Shown here: positions 35,950 to 44,493 of the stretch, one piece after another
Position numbering within the stretch: the first letter of the stretch is position 1
Layout of the letters: the number at the start of each line of letters is the position of its first letter
Source: Methylocystis rosea
GTDB lineage: Bacteria; Pseudomonadota; Alphaproteobacteria; Rhizobiales; Beijerinckiaceae
Reading direction: 5' to 3'
DNA: 64,000 nt
Assembly: GCF_003855495.1 (NCBI RefSeq)
Contig: NZ_CP034086.1
Location: forward strand, 682,001 to 746,000
The notes under the pieces: model-generated
Told to the model about the DNA's origin: nothing
What the model saw: only the letters and a program-made list of their open reading frames with translations
Database searches by the model: none
Translations under genes and position numbers: made by a program

Positions 35950-36875
35950 GCCGCGTTCGCGCCGATCTGTTGCTTGTGCTTGCGGCGTTTATCTGGGGGA
36001 CGGCCTTTATCGCGCAAAAAAACGCCGGCGAGCTTATGGGGCCGATCACCTTCGTCGGCGTCCGTTTTCTACTGTCCTGCGCCGCGCTCGCGCCGCTGGC
36101 GCTCTATGAACGCCGTTACAGTGACTCTCCGCTGAAAAAGGGCGATTTGCCTCTCGCCGGCCTGATCGGCTTGTGCGTCTTCCTCGCCGCGGCTTTGCAG
36201 CAAGTCGGCCTCGCCACGACGACGGCGACCAACGGCGGATTTCTCACGGCGCTGTATGTCGTGCTCGTTCCGGTGTTCGTCTTTGCGCAGACCGGCGTAA
36301 GACCCCGGCAGGTCGTTCTCTTCGCGGGCGTCGGGTCCATCGCGGGCGCTTGGCTGCTGACCGACAGCGCGCAGCTCCAGAGTTGGACGTCGGGCGACGC
36401 CTTGGTTTTGATTGCGGACATCGCGTGGGCGGCCGGCATTAGTCTCGTCCCGACCTTTCTCGCTCGGACCGACCGGCCGTATTTTTTGGCTTTCGCGCAG
36501 TTCGGCGTCATCGGCGTTCTTGGAGCCGTTGTGGGCCTCGGCGGCGAGCCTTTTTCGCTCGAGGGCCTGAGCGCCGCGCTGCCGGCGATTCTCTATGCGG
36601 GGCTTTGCTCCGGAGGGATCGCCTTCACGCTTCAAATCGTGGCGCTCAAATATACGCCCGCGGCCGAAGCCGCGCTCATCATGTCGCTGGAGAGCGTTTT
36701 CGCGGCCTTGTCGGGCGCCATCCTGCTGTCCGAGCGCCTCACCACGCCGGCGATGCTGGGCGGGTTGCTCATCTTGCTCAGCGCCGTGCTCGTCGAAGCT
36801 GGACCGGCCGCGCAAAATATATGGGCGTCGCAGTACTGGAGTCGGCTGTCGCAAGTGTGGAGTCGGGCGCGCTAG
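35946..36875 (+). CDS. EamA-domain DMT-superfamily transporter
   Basis: A 309-residue inner-membrane transporter of the drug/metabolite superfamily, with about ten helices in two EamA repeats (first about 6-135, second about 150-290). Typical signatures are the N-terminal ADLLLVLAAFIWGTAFIAQK and the second-repeat EAALIMSLESVFAALSGAILL. Substrate is unknown. Translational coupling to the hydroxylase-like gene suggests both act on one compound. The TAG stop is the start of a dispersed repeat copy. Confidence 0.87.
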   Translation: MSRVRADLLLVLAAFIWGTAFIAQKNAGELMGPITFVGVRFLLSCAALAPLALYERRYSDSPLKKGDLPLAGLIGLCVFLAAALQQVGLATTTATNGGFLTALYVVLVPVFVFAQTGVRPRQVVLFAGVGSIAGAWLLTDSAQLQSWTSGDALVLIADIAWAAGISLVPTFLARTDRPYFLAFAQFGVIGVLGAVVGLGGEPFSLEGLSAALPAILYAGLCSGGIAFTLQIVALKYTPAAEAALIMSLESVFAALSGAILLSERLTTPAMLGGLLILLSAVLVEAGPAAQNIWASQYWSRLSQVWSRAR

Positions 36876-36943
36876 AGCAGGTTCCGAAAAAGTTGACAGA
36901 CTTTTTCAGAACCCCAGCCAGGAAGCGCTCTAAGCGTCCGAAA
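36873..36943. repeat. Dispersed TAGAGC-type repeat, short copy 3
   Basis: Starts TAGAGCAGG at the transporter stop codon, then forms a near-perfect hairpin GGTTC-GAAAAAGT-TGACAG-ACTTTTTC-GAACC (36879-36913). A second fragment of the family, CTCTAAGCGTCCGAAAAAGTGG, follows at about 36927-36948. Related to the longer copies at 17537, 46949 and 51356. Confidence 0.7.
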
Positions 36944-37033
36944 AAGTGGAAGCCGACGCTCGATCACGTCGAGAACGTCGGCTCCAAAATGATCTGCGCG
37001 GTAACCGGCCGATCACCCGCCAGAAAGACAAGG

Positions 37034-37064
37034 GCCGGGAGCTTGCGCGCCCGGCGAGTCTTTT
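37034..37064 (+). terminator. Possible weak terminator after the EamA gene
   Basis: A six-base-pair GC stem (GCCGGG at 37034-37039 with CCCGGC at 37050-37055) followed by GAGTCTTTT. The loop is ten bases and the T run is short and offset, so this is tentative. It lies between the EamA gene and the convergent 63-aa gene. Confidence 0.3.
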
Positions 37065-37079
37065 CGGCAGGGGTATGTT

Positions 37080-37271
37080 TTACTGGATCATGCGGGCAGT
37101 AGAGCCAACGCCATCGCCCTGGATGCCGTTGCGGTTGCCCGTGCCGTTGGTTCCTTCAGGAGAAATCCAATCCGGAACCCAGGTCAGAGCGACGACGACG
37201 AACGCGACGAAGGCGGCGATCCAAAGCAGCATCTTGCCGATATCGCCGGTATTGTGAACGTTGACGGCCAT
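37080..37271 (-). CDS. Small single-helix membrane protein of unknown function
   Basis: A 63-residue protein: a short polar N-terminus (MAVNVHNTGDIGKM), one hydrophobic helix (LLWIAAFVAFVVVALTWV, about residues 15-32) and a Gly/Asn-rich polar tail ending VGSTARMIQ. AGGGGG eight bases before the ATG supports this start; the frame is open 34 codons further upstream but without a better start. I do not recognise a family. It is alone on its strand between two plus-strand units, and the surrounding sequence does not suggest a role. Confidence 0.55.
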   Translation of the reverse strand: MAVNVHNTGDIGKMLLWIAAFVAFVVVALTWVPDWISPEGTNGTGNRNGIQGDGVGSTARMIQ

Positions 37272-37552
37272 GCGTTTTCCCCCTGTTCTTGATTTTACGT
37301 GAATGCTTGCCGCATCGAGAGGGAGCCTAGCTTGTTTCCGATCGGATGGCAATGCGCTCTTGCGAGGGCTCAAAGCTCCGCCAAAAAAGCAATATTAGTT
37401 TTGAAATTCAAACCGTTAACATGCGACAGAACGTCGCGGGCATTTCAAAAAATTAAGCGCATTTCCTTGTCCTTGTTTCCCTTCCGAACGCCGATGCGCC
37501 AGCCAGGCGTCGAACGACTAAAGCGTCCGCGCCGGTTGGCCGGCGGCGGCCC

Positions 37553-37581
37553 TTGCCGGATGTAGGCGCATCGCCTATAAG
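37553..37581 (+). promoter_or_regulatory. Sigma70-type promoter of rpsB
   Basis: TTGCCG (37553-37558), a 17-bp spacer and TATAAG (37576-37581), about 113 bp before the rpsB ATG. The predicted start is near 37588. The rest of the 423-bp gap from 37272 to this promoter shows no gene or repeat that I can support; it is AT-richer around 37380-37480. Confidence 0.65.
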
Positions 37582-37587
37582 CGCGCC

Positions 37588-37694
37588 ATTCCACAGGCGA
37601 GAGTTACGCGGCGTCTGCCTTAAGACGTCGCTCCGGTGGCCGGATCTCCGGCCTCTTTACTCTCTCGCCGAGGTTCAACCGGAGAAAAGACACT
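37588..37694 (+). promoter_or_regulatory. rpsB: Structured 5' leader of rpsB
   Basis: The ~107-nt leader can fold: GGCGAGAGT (37596-37604) can pair with ACTCTCTCGCC (37659-37669, two-base bulge), closing an inner perfect 7-bp hairpin GGCCGGA-TC-TCCGGCC (37638-37653). The ribosome binding site GGAG (37681-37684) lies just after. Ribosomal protein S2 is known in other bacteria to regulate its own mRNA through its leader; that this leader does so is inference. Confidence 0.45.
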
Positions 37695-38747
37695 ATGGCT
37701 CTGCCCGATTTCACCATGCGCGGCCTCCTGGAGGCCGGCGCTCACTTCGGCCATCAGTCGCATCGCTGGAACCCGAAGATGGCGCCTTTCATCTTTGGCG
37801 CCCGCAACAACATCCACATCATCGATCTCGCCCAGACGGTGCCGCTGCTCCATCAGGCGCTGAAGACGATTTCGGACACCGTCTCCAAGGGCGGCCGCGT
37901 GCTGTTCGTGGGCACCAAGCGCCAGGCGCAGGAGCAGATCGCCGACGCCGCCAAGCGCAGCGCTCAATATTACATCAATTCCCGCTGGTTGGGCGGCACG
38001 CTCACCAATTGGAAGACGATTTCCGGATCGATCACCCGTCTGCGCAAGCTCGACGAGATGCTTTCGGCCGGCGCTTCGGGCATCACTAAGAAAGAGCGCC
38101 TGCTGCTGACCCGCGAGCGCGACAAGCTCGAAAAGGCGCTCGGCGGCATCAAGGATATGGGCGGCACGCCGGATTTGATCTTCGTGATCGACACCAACAA
38201 AGAGCAGCTCGCGATCAAGGAGGCGAATCGCCTCAAGATTCCCGTCGTCGCCGTGCTCGACACCAATTGTGATCCGGACGGCGTCACCCATCCGATCCCC
38301 GGCAACGACGACGCGGGCCGCGCCATCGCGCTCTACTGCGATCTCGTGGCGAGAGCCGCAATCGACGGCATTTCGCGCAGCCAAGGCTCGGTGGGAATCG
38401 ATATCGGCGCCGATGAGTCGCCGGCGCTTGAGCCCGCGCTCGAGGCTCGCCCGGTGGTGCGCGAAGATTTGCGTCCCGCCGAAGCCGCCGGGACGGATGC
38501 GGAGACGCCTCTCGAGGCCTTCGAACTGCTGTCGGCGCCGCGCGGCGCGCCGGACGATCTCGCCAAGCTGCACGGCGTCGGCCCGCAGCTTGTCAAGAAG
38601 CTGAACGACGCCGGCGTCTATCACTATTGGCAGCTTGCCGCGATGACTTCGGCGGACGTCGAAAAACTCGACGGCGAGTTGAAGCTGAACGGCCGCATTG
38701 CGCGCGACGGCTGGGTCGATCAGGCGAAGGCGCTTCTCGCCGCCTAA
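37695..38747 (+). CDS. rpsB: 30S ribosomal protein S2 with C-terminal extension
   Basis: S2 binds the 30S head and is needed for S1 recruitment. The first ~235 residues are the normal S2 fold ([86 protein letters not shown]). The protein is 350 residues, about 110 longer than E. coli S2. The extra part holds an acidic linker and a helix-hairpin-helix-like domain ([20 protein letters not shown] to the C-terminus). Such extensions occur in alphaproteobacteria. GGAG eight bases upstream supports the start. tsf follows 89 bp later, the conserved order. Confidence 0.97.
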   Translation: MALPDFTMRGLLEAGAHFGHQSHRWNPKMAPFIFGARNNIHIIDLAQTVPLLHQALKTISDTVSKGGRVLFVGTKRQAQEQIADAAKRSAQYYINSRWLGGTLTNWKTISGSITRLRKLDEMLSAGASGITKKERLLLTRERDKLEKALGGIKDMGGTPDLIFVIDTNKEQLAIKEANRLKIPVVAVLDTNCDPDGVTHPIPGNDDAGRAIALYCDLVARAAIDGISRSQGSVGIDIGADESPALEPALEARPVVREDLRPAEAAGTDAETPLEAFELLSAPRGAPDDLAKLHGVGPQLVKKLNDAGVYHYWQLAAMTSADVEKLDGELKLNGRIARDGWVDQAKALLAA

Positions 38748-38836
38748 TCGATCCGTCAGGTCCAATGCTTAAGACGCGCGCGCCGGTCCAATGGGCCGGC
38801 GTCGTCGCATGACTCCCTTAAGAAGGAATTTCAGCC

Positions 38837-39763
38837 ATGGCTACGATCACCGCCGCCCTTGTGAAGGAACTGCGCGAGAGCACCGGCGCGGGCATGATGG
38901 ATTGCAAGGCGGCGCTCACCCAGACGGACGGCGAATTTGAAGCGGCGGTCGACTGGCTGCGCAAGAAGGGGCTCTCCAAGGCCGCGAAGAAAGCCGATCG
39001 CGTCGCCGCCGAAGGGCTTGTCGCCGCGCTCGTTTCAGACAATTCCGGCGTCGTCGTCGAGGTGAATTCGGAAACGGACTTCGTCGCCCGCAACGCCGAT
39101 TTTCAGTCGCTTGTGAAGAACATCGCCGAAGTCGCCTTAAAAAGCGGCAAGAGCGACGTCGAGGCGCTCGGCAAGGAAGCCTATCCCGGCGGCGGAACGG
39201 TGAGCGAAGCGATCACCCAGGCGATCGCCGGCATCGGCGAGAACCTGACGTTGCGCCGCGCCGCCGCGCTCAGCGTCAGCGAGGGCGTCGTCGGCCGTTA
39301 CGTGCATGCGCAGGTCGTCGACGGCCAGGGCAAGATCGCGGTGATCGTCGCGCTCGAATCGAAGGGCGACAAGGACGTGCTGGCGACGCTCGCGCGCCAG
39401 CTCGCCATGCATGTCGCCTCGGCGAATCCGCTGGCGCTTGACGCCTCGGGCCTCGACCCGGCGACGGTCGAGCGCGAAAAGAAGCTGCTTGCCGAGAAGA
39501 ACGCCGGCAAGCCTGAGAACGTGCTGCAGAAGATTATCGATTCCGGCATCAAGACCTACGCCAAGGAGGTCTGCATGCTCGATCAGGTCTCCAACCATCC
39601 TGACCACAGCGGCAAGAGCGTCGCCCAGGCGGTCAAGGAGATCGAAGGCAAGGCCGGCGCGCCGATCGCCATCAAGGGCTTCGTGCGCTATGCGCTCGGC
39701 GAAGGCATCGAGAAGCAGACGAGCGACTTCGCCGCCGAGGTCGCGGCCGCTGTGAAGGGGTAA
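38837..39763 (+). CDS. tsf: Elongation factor Ts
   Basis: The 308-residue nucleotide exchange factor for EF-Tu. The N-terminal UBA-like module [20 protein letters not shown] and the TDFVARN motif ([13 protein letters not shown]) that inserts into EF-Tu are present, as are the core subdomains and the dimerisation region. A GAAGGAA ribosome binding site precedes the ATG by about nine bases. It is followed by a strong terminator, so rpsB-tsf is a closed unit here. Confidence 0.98.
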   Translation: MATITAALVKELRESTGAGMMDCKAALTQTDGEFEAAVDWLRKKGLSKAAKKADRVAAEGLVAALVSDNSGVVVEVNSETDFVARNADFQSLVKNIAEVALKSGKSDVEALGKEAYPGGGTVSEAITQAIAGIGENLTLRRAAALSVSEGVVGRYVHAQVVDGQGKIAVIVALESKGDKDVLATLARQLAMHVASANPLALDASGLDPATVEREKKLLAEKNAGKPENVLQKIIDSGIKTYAKEVCMLDQVSNHPDHSGKSVAQAVKEIEGKAGAPIAIKGFVRYALGEGIEKQTSDFAAEVAAAVKG

Positions 39764-39799
39764 GTCATTCCCTCCGCTTGAGGTGAAAAGGTCAGTGCG

Positions 39800-39827
39800 G
39801 GCCGGGGCGTTTACCCCGGCCTTTTTT
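39800..39827 (+). terminator. Rho-independent terminator of rpsB-tsf
   Basis: An 8-bp all-GC stem GGCCGGGG (39800-39807) with CCCCGGCC (39814-39821), loop CGTTTA and six T (39822-39827), 37 bp after the tsf stop. Confidence 0.93.
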
Positions 39828-39846
39828 GTTTCCGCGAACCTCTCCG

Positions 39847-39927
39847 CGTCATGCCGGGCTAGTGCCGGGCGCCCACGAGTCTACTCAGCGGCGCCGCGTG
39901 GAGAGCCGGACAAGCCCGGCCATGACG
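39847..39927. repeat. Degenerate inverted-repeat element (CGTCATG-CCGGGCT family)
   Basis: The ends are inverted: CGTCATGCCGGGCT (39847-39860) and AGCCCGGCCATGACG (39913-39927), differing by one base. Between them are further imperfect pairs (GCCCACGAG with CGCGTGGA). The pattern CGTCATGGCCGGGCTTGT...CCACG is a common intergenic repeat type in Hyphomicrobiales; membership is from memory and unverified. It occupies part of the 374-bp gap between tsf and the SDR gene. The remainder (39928-40095) shows no gene or clear signal. Confidence 0.65.
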
Positions 39928-40095
39928 GCTGAAAGGCCGCGCCGTCACTCCCCACGCATCGCCGCCTGCGACCTTCGCCTTCGCCCCATCCTCCTTGGGG
40001 CCGCGTGCGCGAAGAAGGATGCAACAGCTGTTGGCGATGCTTTGGTCGTCCCCCCGCGCGAACAATCGCGGGCGGGCGGCGTTTAGCTCCTGACA

Positions 40096-40122
40096 TTGAT
40101 CTTCGCACATGGCGAAGATCAA
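40096..40122. promoter_or_regulatory. Perfect 11-bp inverted repeat before the SDR gene
   Basis: TTGATCTTCGC (40096-40106) and GCGAAGATCAA (40112-40122) around a five-base centre ACATG. It ends two bases before the likely ribosome binding site AGAGGAG (40125-40131), with the ATG at 40138. It could be an operator or an RNA hairpin that masks the ribosome binding site. There is no T run, so it is not a terminator. Confidence 0.6.
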
Positions 40123-40137
40123 GCAGAGGAGCATTAG

Positions 40138-41127
40138 ATGCGCGCCAAGAAGACCGCCGCAGACGAAATGATTCGCGGACCGCGCGTTGGGCGCGCGATC
40201 GAAACCGCCACCTCCGTGCTCGGCTTCGATGACGCGCCGTCCGCGCGGGGACTGCGCGATCCGCGCGAGCTCTATCCCAAGCCGCCCTTCGAGAAGCAGA
40301 CCCAGCCCTGGCCGGGTCTCGCCGGCCTCATGACGCCGCGTCCCGATCATGGCGAAGAGAGCTACCGGGGCTCGGGGCGTCTCCTTGGCCGCAAGGCGCT
40401 CATCACCGGCGGCGACAGCGGCATCGGCCGCGCCGCGGCGATCGCCTTCGCCCGCGAAGGCGCCGATGTCGCGATCAACTATCTGCCGGAGGAGGAGGCG
40501 GACGCGAAGGAGGTCATGACTCTCCTGGGCGAGGCCGAGGTCAATGCGGTGGCGCTTCCGGGCGATATTCGCGATGAAGGCTTTTGCCGCAAGCTCGTCG
40601 ACGATGCGGCGCGCGATCTCGGCGGCCTGGATATTCTCGTTAACAACGCCGCGCGTCAGCATGCGCGCCAATCGATCCTCGACATTACGACCGAGGATCT
40701 CGACTGGACGTTTCAAACCAATCTCTACGCGCTGTTCTGGATCACGAAAGCCGCGATTCCGCATCTCCAGCCGGGATCGTCGATCATCAATACGAGTTCG
40801 ATCGTCGCCTTCGATCCTTCGCCGCAGCTTCTGGATTATTCTGCGACGAAGGCCGCCATCCTCAACTTTACGAGATGCTTGGCGAAGCAGCTCGCTGACA
40901 AAGGCGTCAGGGTCAACGCCGTCGCGCCCGGCCCGTTCTGGACGGCCCTGCAGCCAAGCGGCGGACAATTTCCCGATCATCTCGCCGAATTTGGCGCCGA
41001 CACGCCGCTCGGGCGTCCGGGACAACCGGCGGAAATCGCGCCGCTTTATGTGCTGCTCGCCTCAAACGAGGCGAGTTTCACGACGGGCCAGGTGTTTGGC
41101 GCGACGGGCGGCGAGGTGGGGCCGTAA
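40138..41127 (+). CDS. SDR-family oxidoreductase
   Basis: A 329-residue classical short-chain dehydrogenase with an N-terminal extension of about 75 residues containing PKPPFEKQTQPWPGLAGLMTP-type sequence, typical of the YhdF/YdaD stress-type SDR group. The cofactor motif is TGGDSGIGRA (about 90-99), NNAA is at LVNNAARQ, and the catalytic set is Ser in NTSSIVAF and Tyr-x-x-x-Lys in LLDYSATKAAIL. Substrate is unknown; relatives act on sugars or polyols and are stress-induced. The gene lies between tsf and pyrH, which are adjacent in most relatives, and is flanked by repeats. Confidence 0.88.
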   Translation: MRAKKTAADEMIRGPRVGRAIETATSVLGFDDAPSARGLRDPRELYPKPPFEKQTQPWPGLAGLMTPRPDHGEESYRGSGRLLGRKALITGGDSGIGRAAAIAFAREGADVAINYLPEEEADAKEVMTLLGEAEVNAVALPGDIRDEGFCRKLVDDAARDLGGLDILVNNAARQHARQSILDITTEDLDWTFQTNLYALFWITKAAIPHLQPGSSIINTSSIVAFDPSPQLLDYSATKAAILNFTRCLAKQLADKGVRVNAVAPGPFWTALQPSGGQFPDHLAEFGADTPLGRPGQPAEIAPLYVLLASNEASFTTGQVFGATGGEVGP

Positions 41128-41316
41128 TCAATGCCGTGAATAATGTCCTGACTGACGCGTGGCGCTTGTTTGCATTCACGTGGGGGGTCGTCGCCGCGTC
41201 CGCAGAACGTTGCTCATGGCCGCTTAGCGCCTGAGTGTCACGACTGCCTCACTTGCGGGCGCCGCTCGGCGTCCGTAAGAAGAACGCGCCCCGCCTCAGT
41301 CAGCGAGATCCGCCCC

Positions 41317-42045
41317 ATGTCCGACCTCACGTCGACGCGACGATTCAAGCGTGTGGTCGTCAAGCTGTCCGGGGAAGCCCTGCAGGGGTCGGCGCCGCAC
41401 GGGCTTGACGCCGTCACGCTCGCCCGCATCGCCTCCGACCTCGCGACCGCCGCGGACGCGGGACATGAGATCGCCGTCGTCGTCGGCGGCGGCAATTTCT
41501 TTCGCGGCATCAAGGGGGCCGACACCGGGATCGAGCGCGCGCGCGCCGATTCGATCGGCATGCTGGCGACGGTGATGAACGGGCTAGCGCTGGAGCAGGC
41601 GGTCGAAGGGCAGGGGCGACAGGCGCGCTGCCTCTCCGCCGTCACCATGCCGTCCATATGCGAATCCTTTTCGCGCCGCGCCGCCCTGCATCATCTGGCC
41701 AAGGGACGCGTCGTCATTGCGGCCGGAGGCACCGGCAACCCCTTCTTCACGACGGACACCGGCGCGGTGTTGCGCGCCGCGGAGCTCTCCGCCGACGCGG
41801 TGCTCAAAGCCACTCAGGTCGACGGCGTCTACACGGCCGATCCCAAGCGCGATCCGACCGCGCAGCGCTACGACAGCTTGAGCCATGACGAGGCGATCGC
41901 CAAAAACCTGGCGGTGATGGATACGGCGGCCTTCGCGCTCGCCCGCGAGAATAAGATCCCAATTCTCGTCTTTTCGATCGCCGAGGCCGGCGCCATCGAC
42001 GGGGCGCTTTCGGGTCGGGCGCGCGCCACCCTCGTCGCGCCGTAA
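41317..42045 (+). CDS. pyrH: UMP kinase
   Basis: The 242-residue bacterial UMP kinase that makes UDP for pyrimidine nucleotide synthesis. Family motifs are RVVVKLSGEALQG at the N-terminus, EIAVVVGGGNFFRG, ADSIGMLATVMNGLALE, VVIAAGGTGNPFFTTDT and KATQVDGVYTADPKRDPTAQRY. An upstream in-frame ATG (41170) would add 49 residues unlike UMP kinases, so ATG 41317 is used. frr follows 171 bp downstream, the conserved order. Confidence 0.97.
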   Translation: MSDLTSTRRFKRVVVKLSGEALQGSAPHGLDAVTLARIASDLATAADAGHEIAVVVGGGNFFRGIKGADTGIERARADSIGMLATVMNGLALEQAVEGQGRQARCLSAVTMPSICESFSRRAALHHLAKGRVVIAAGGTGNPFFTTDTGAVLRAAELSADAVLKATQVDGVYTADPKRDPTAQRYDSLSHDEAIAKNLAVMDTAAFALARENKIPILVFSIAEAGAIDGALSGRARATLVAP

Positions 42046-42216
42046 GACCCTTTCGCGCACGACGGGAAATCGTGCAATAAATCCTGCGCCGCGGAGCCGC
42101 AGCGCCGGCGAGGGCGGCGGCGTGCGCCTTTTCGCCGCGCCACATTGGAAAACATAAGAAGCCGAGCCGCGCGAGTGTTCGTGAGAGCGGCGACAGATCA
42201 AAGACAGGTTGTGAAC

Positions 42217-42777
42217 ATGGCGGAAACTTTTGACCTTGCGGATATGAAGCGCCGCATGCAGGGCGCGGTCGCGACGCTCAAGCACGAATTCGGCGGGCTT
42301 CGCACAGGACGCGCCTCGACGAGCTTGCTCGATCCGATTCATGTGGAAGCTTATGGGCAGGTTTCGCCGCTCAATCAGGTCGCCACCGTCAGCGTGCCCG
42401 AGCCGCGTCTTCTTTCGGTGCAGGTGTGGGACAAGGCGCTGGTCATCGCCGTGGACAAGGCGATCCGCGAGGCCAATCTCGGTCTTCAGCCGACGGTTGA
42501 AGGTCAGAACTTGCGCATACGCATGCCGGAGCTGAACGAGCAGCGCCGCAAGGAACTCGTCAAAGTCGCGCATAAATACGCCGAGGAGGCGCGGGTCTCC
42601 GTGCGCCACGTGCGCCGCGACGGCCTCGACATTCTCAAGAAGTTGCTAAAGGATCACGCGATTCCCGAGGACGACGAGAAGCGCCACGAACAAGAGGTGC
42701 AGAAAGCGACGGACGAGACGGTGAAGGAGATCGACGCCGCGCTCGCCGCCAAGGAAAAGGAAATCATGCAGGTCTAG
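42217..42777 (+). CDS. frr: Ribosome recycling factor
   Basis: The 186-residue RRF, which with EF-G splits post-termination ribosomes. Diagnostic segments are [66 protein letters not shown] and [16 protein letters not shown]. The ATG at 42217 gives the usual length; an upstream in-frame ATG at 42145 is disregarded. It sits in the conserved pyrH-frr-uppS run. Confidence 0.98.
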   Translation: MAETFDLADMKRRMQGAVATLKHEFGGLRTGRASTSLLDPIHVEAYGQVSPLNQVATVSVPEPRLLSVQVWDKALVIAVDKAIREANLGLQPTVEGQNLRIRMPELNEQRRKELVKVAHKYAEEARVSVRHVRRDGLDILKKLLKDHAIPEDDEKRHEQEVQKATDETVKEIDAALAAKEKEIMQV

Positions 42778-42807
42778 GAAGCTGCGACGTCGCCTGGCGC
42801 AGGTCCC

Positions 42808-43608
42808 ATGGCCATTCGGAACCCGAATATGACGGAAAGCGACATTCTGGAGGCGCAAACGAACGCGCAGCGCGCGCGCGCGGCGCCGCGTCATGTCGCG
42901 CTGATCATGGACGGCAACGGCCGCTGGGCGGCCAAGCGGGGCTTGCCGCGATTCGAAGGGCACCGGCGCGGCGTCGAGGCGCTGCGTCGCACGGTGCGGG
43001 CGGCGATCAAGCTCAACATCGGCTATCTGACGGTCTATTCCTTCTCGGCGGAAAACTGGTCGCGCCCGCGCGAGGAGGTGGAAAGCCTCCTCTCGCTGCT
43101 GCATCGCTTCATCCGCAACGATCTAGCGGAGTTGCACGCGAGCAATGTGCGCGTGCGGGTCATCGGCGCGCGCGCCGAGCTCGCGCCTGACATCTCGGAC
43201 CTGCTGCGCGAGGCCGAGCAGATGACGCAGGCGAACTCCGGGCTCACGCTCGTCGTCGCGTTCAACTATGGCGCGCGGCAGGAGATCGCGGCGGCGGCCC
43301 GCGCGCTCGCGGAAATGGTGGCGCAAGGCCGACTGAGGCCTGAGGAGATCGACGCCGACGCCATCGCGCAGCGGCTCGACACGGCGGACATTCCCGACCC
43401 CGACCTGATTATCCGCACGTCGGGCGAGCAGCGGCTGTCGAATTTCCTGCTGTGGCAGGCGGCTTACGCCGAATTCGTCTTCTTGCCGATTCTTTGGCCC
43501 GATTTCGACGAGGGGGCGCTGGCGGCCGCGATCGCCGAATACGCGCATCGCGATCGGCGCTTCGGCGGGCTTGAAGCTGCGGCGCGCAGCGCCAAGACCG
43601 CGTCATGA
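42808..43608 (+). CDS. uppS: Isoprenyl transferase (undecaprenyl diphosphate synthase)
   Basis: A 266-residue cis-prenyltransferase that extends farnesyl diphosphate with isopentenyl units to undecaprenyl diphosphate, the carrier for cell-wall and lipopolysaccharide units. The catalytic Asp lies in [20 protein letters not shown], followed by [41 protein letters not shown] and [28 protein letters not shown] 42829 is a possible later start. Its stop overlaps the cdsA start by four bases. Confidence 0.97.
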   Translation: MAIRNPNMTESDILEAQTNAQRARAAPRHVALIMDGNGRWAAKRGLPRFEGHRRGVEALRRTVRAAIKLNIGYLTVYSFSAENWSRPREEVESLLSLLHRFIRNDLAELHASNVRVRVIGARAELAPDISDLLREAEQMTQANSGLTLVVAFNYGARQEIAAAARALAEMVAQGRLRPEEIDADAIAQRLDTADIPDPDLIIRTSGEQRLSNFLLWQAAYAEFVFLPILWPDFDEGALAAAIAEYAHRDRRFGGLEAAARSAKTAS

Positions 43609-44483
43609 CGGCGGATCGAAGAGACATAAGCAGCGCCGGGCAATCTTCCGGAAAGCCGTCTGCCGGAGGCTTCGCCGACCTTGGTCCGCGCGTCGCTTCC
43701 GCCGCAGCGATGGTCATCGCCGCGCTCGGCGCGCTCTATCTTGGCGGCGACGTTTTTGCGCTCTTCTGGCTGGCGGCCGCTTTCGCGGTGAGCTGGGAGT
43801 GGCAGAACCTGATCGGCGGCGAGGGTCGCGCCCCCCGAATCGCCGTCGGCGGCGCGGCGGTCGCCGCCGCAATGGCGTTCGGACGCGTTTCCATGCCGGG
43901 CGCGGCCGCGCTCGCGATTGCGCTCCTTGCCATTGCAGGCGCGGCGCTGGCGGGGGCCGAGCGTCGGCTCTGGGCGGCGACGGGCGTCGTCTACGCCGGC
44001 GCGCTCGCCTTCTCCGTATGCCTTTTGCGCGAGTCGCCCGACGTCGGCGCGCTCGCCATCGCGTTCCTGTTTGCCGTGGTCTGGGGCACCGATATCTTTG
44101 CCTATTTTGGCGGCAGGCTGATCGGCGGACCCAAGCTTTGGCCGCGCGTCTCGGCCGGTAAGACATGGTCCGGCACGATCACCGGCGTGCTCTGCGGCGC
44201 GTTGCTTGGCCTCGTCGCCGTTTATCTCGGCGCCGGCCCGCAACTTGCGAACTGGCGCGTGTTCCTGGTCGGACTGGCCGCCGCCGCCTTTTCGCAAGTC
44301 GGCGATCTTTTCGAATCTTCGGTCAAGCGCCGCTTTGGGGTGAAGGACTCGAGCCAGCTCATTCCCGGCCATGGCGGCGCCATGGATAGGCTCGACGGCT
44401 TCATCTTCGCCAGCGCCTTCGCGGCGGCGGTGGGCTTGCTGCGCGGCGCGCCGTCGGTGGCGGCCGGTCTTTTCTTCTGGTAG
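43605..44483 (+). CDS. cdsA: Phosphatidate cytidylyltransferase
   Basis: A 292-residue inner-membrane enzyme that makes CDP-diacylglycerol for phospholipid synthesis. About eight hydrophobic helices are seen, and the C-terminal signature S-x-x-K-R-x-x-x-K-D appears as [21 protein letters not shown] followed by [13 protein letters not shown]. The N-terminus has about 20 polar residues. The start ATG overlaps the uppS stop; dxr follows after 10 bp. Confidence 0.96.
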   Translation: MTADRRDISSAGQSSGKPSAGGFADLGPRVASAAAMVIAALGALYLGGDVFALFWLAAAFAVSWEWQNLIGGEGRAPRIAVGGAAVAAAMAFGRVSMPGAAALAIALLAIAGAALAGAERRLWAATGVVYAGALAFSVCLLRESPDVGALAIAFLFAVVWGTDIFAYFGGRLIGGPKLWPRVSAGKTWSGTITGVLCGALLGLVAVYLGAGPQLANWRVFLVGLAAAAFSQVGDLFESSVKRRFGVKDSSQLIPGHGGAMDRLDGFIFASAFAAAVGLLRGAPSVAAGLFFW

Positions 44484-44493
44484 GGCGGAGCCA

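Noticed and set aside
39859..41025. 388-codon minus-strand frame across the SDR gene
   Set aside because: Overlaps a clear SDR gene on the other strand and covers a repeat element; Arg-rich shadow.
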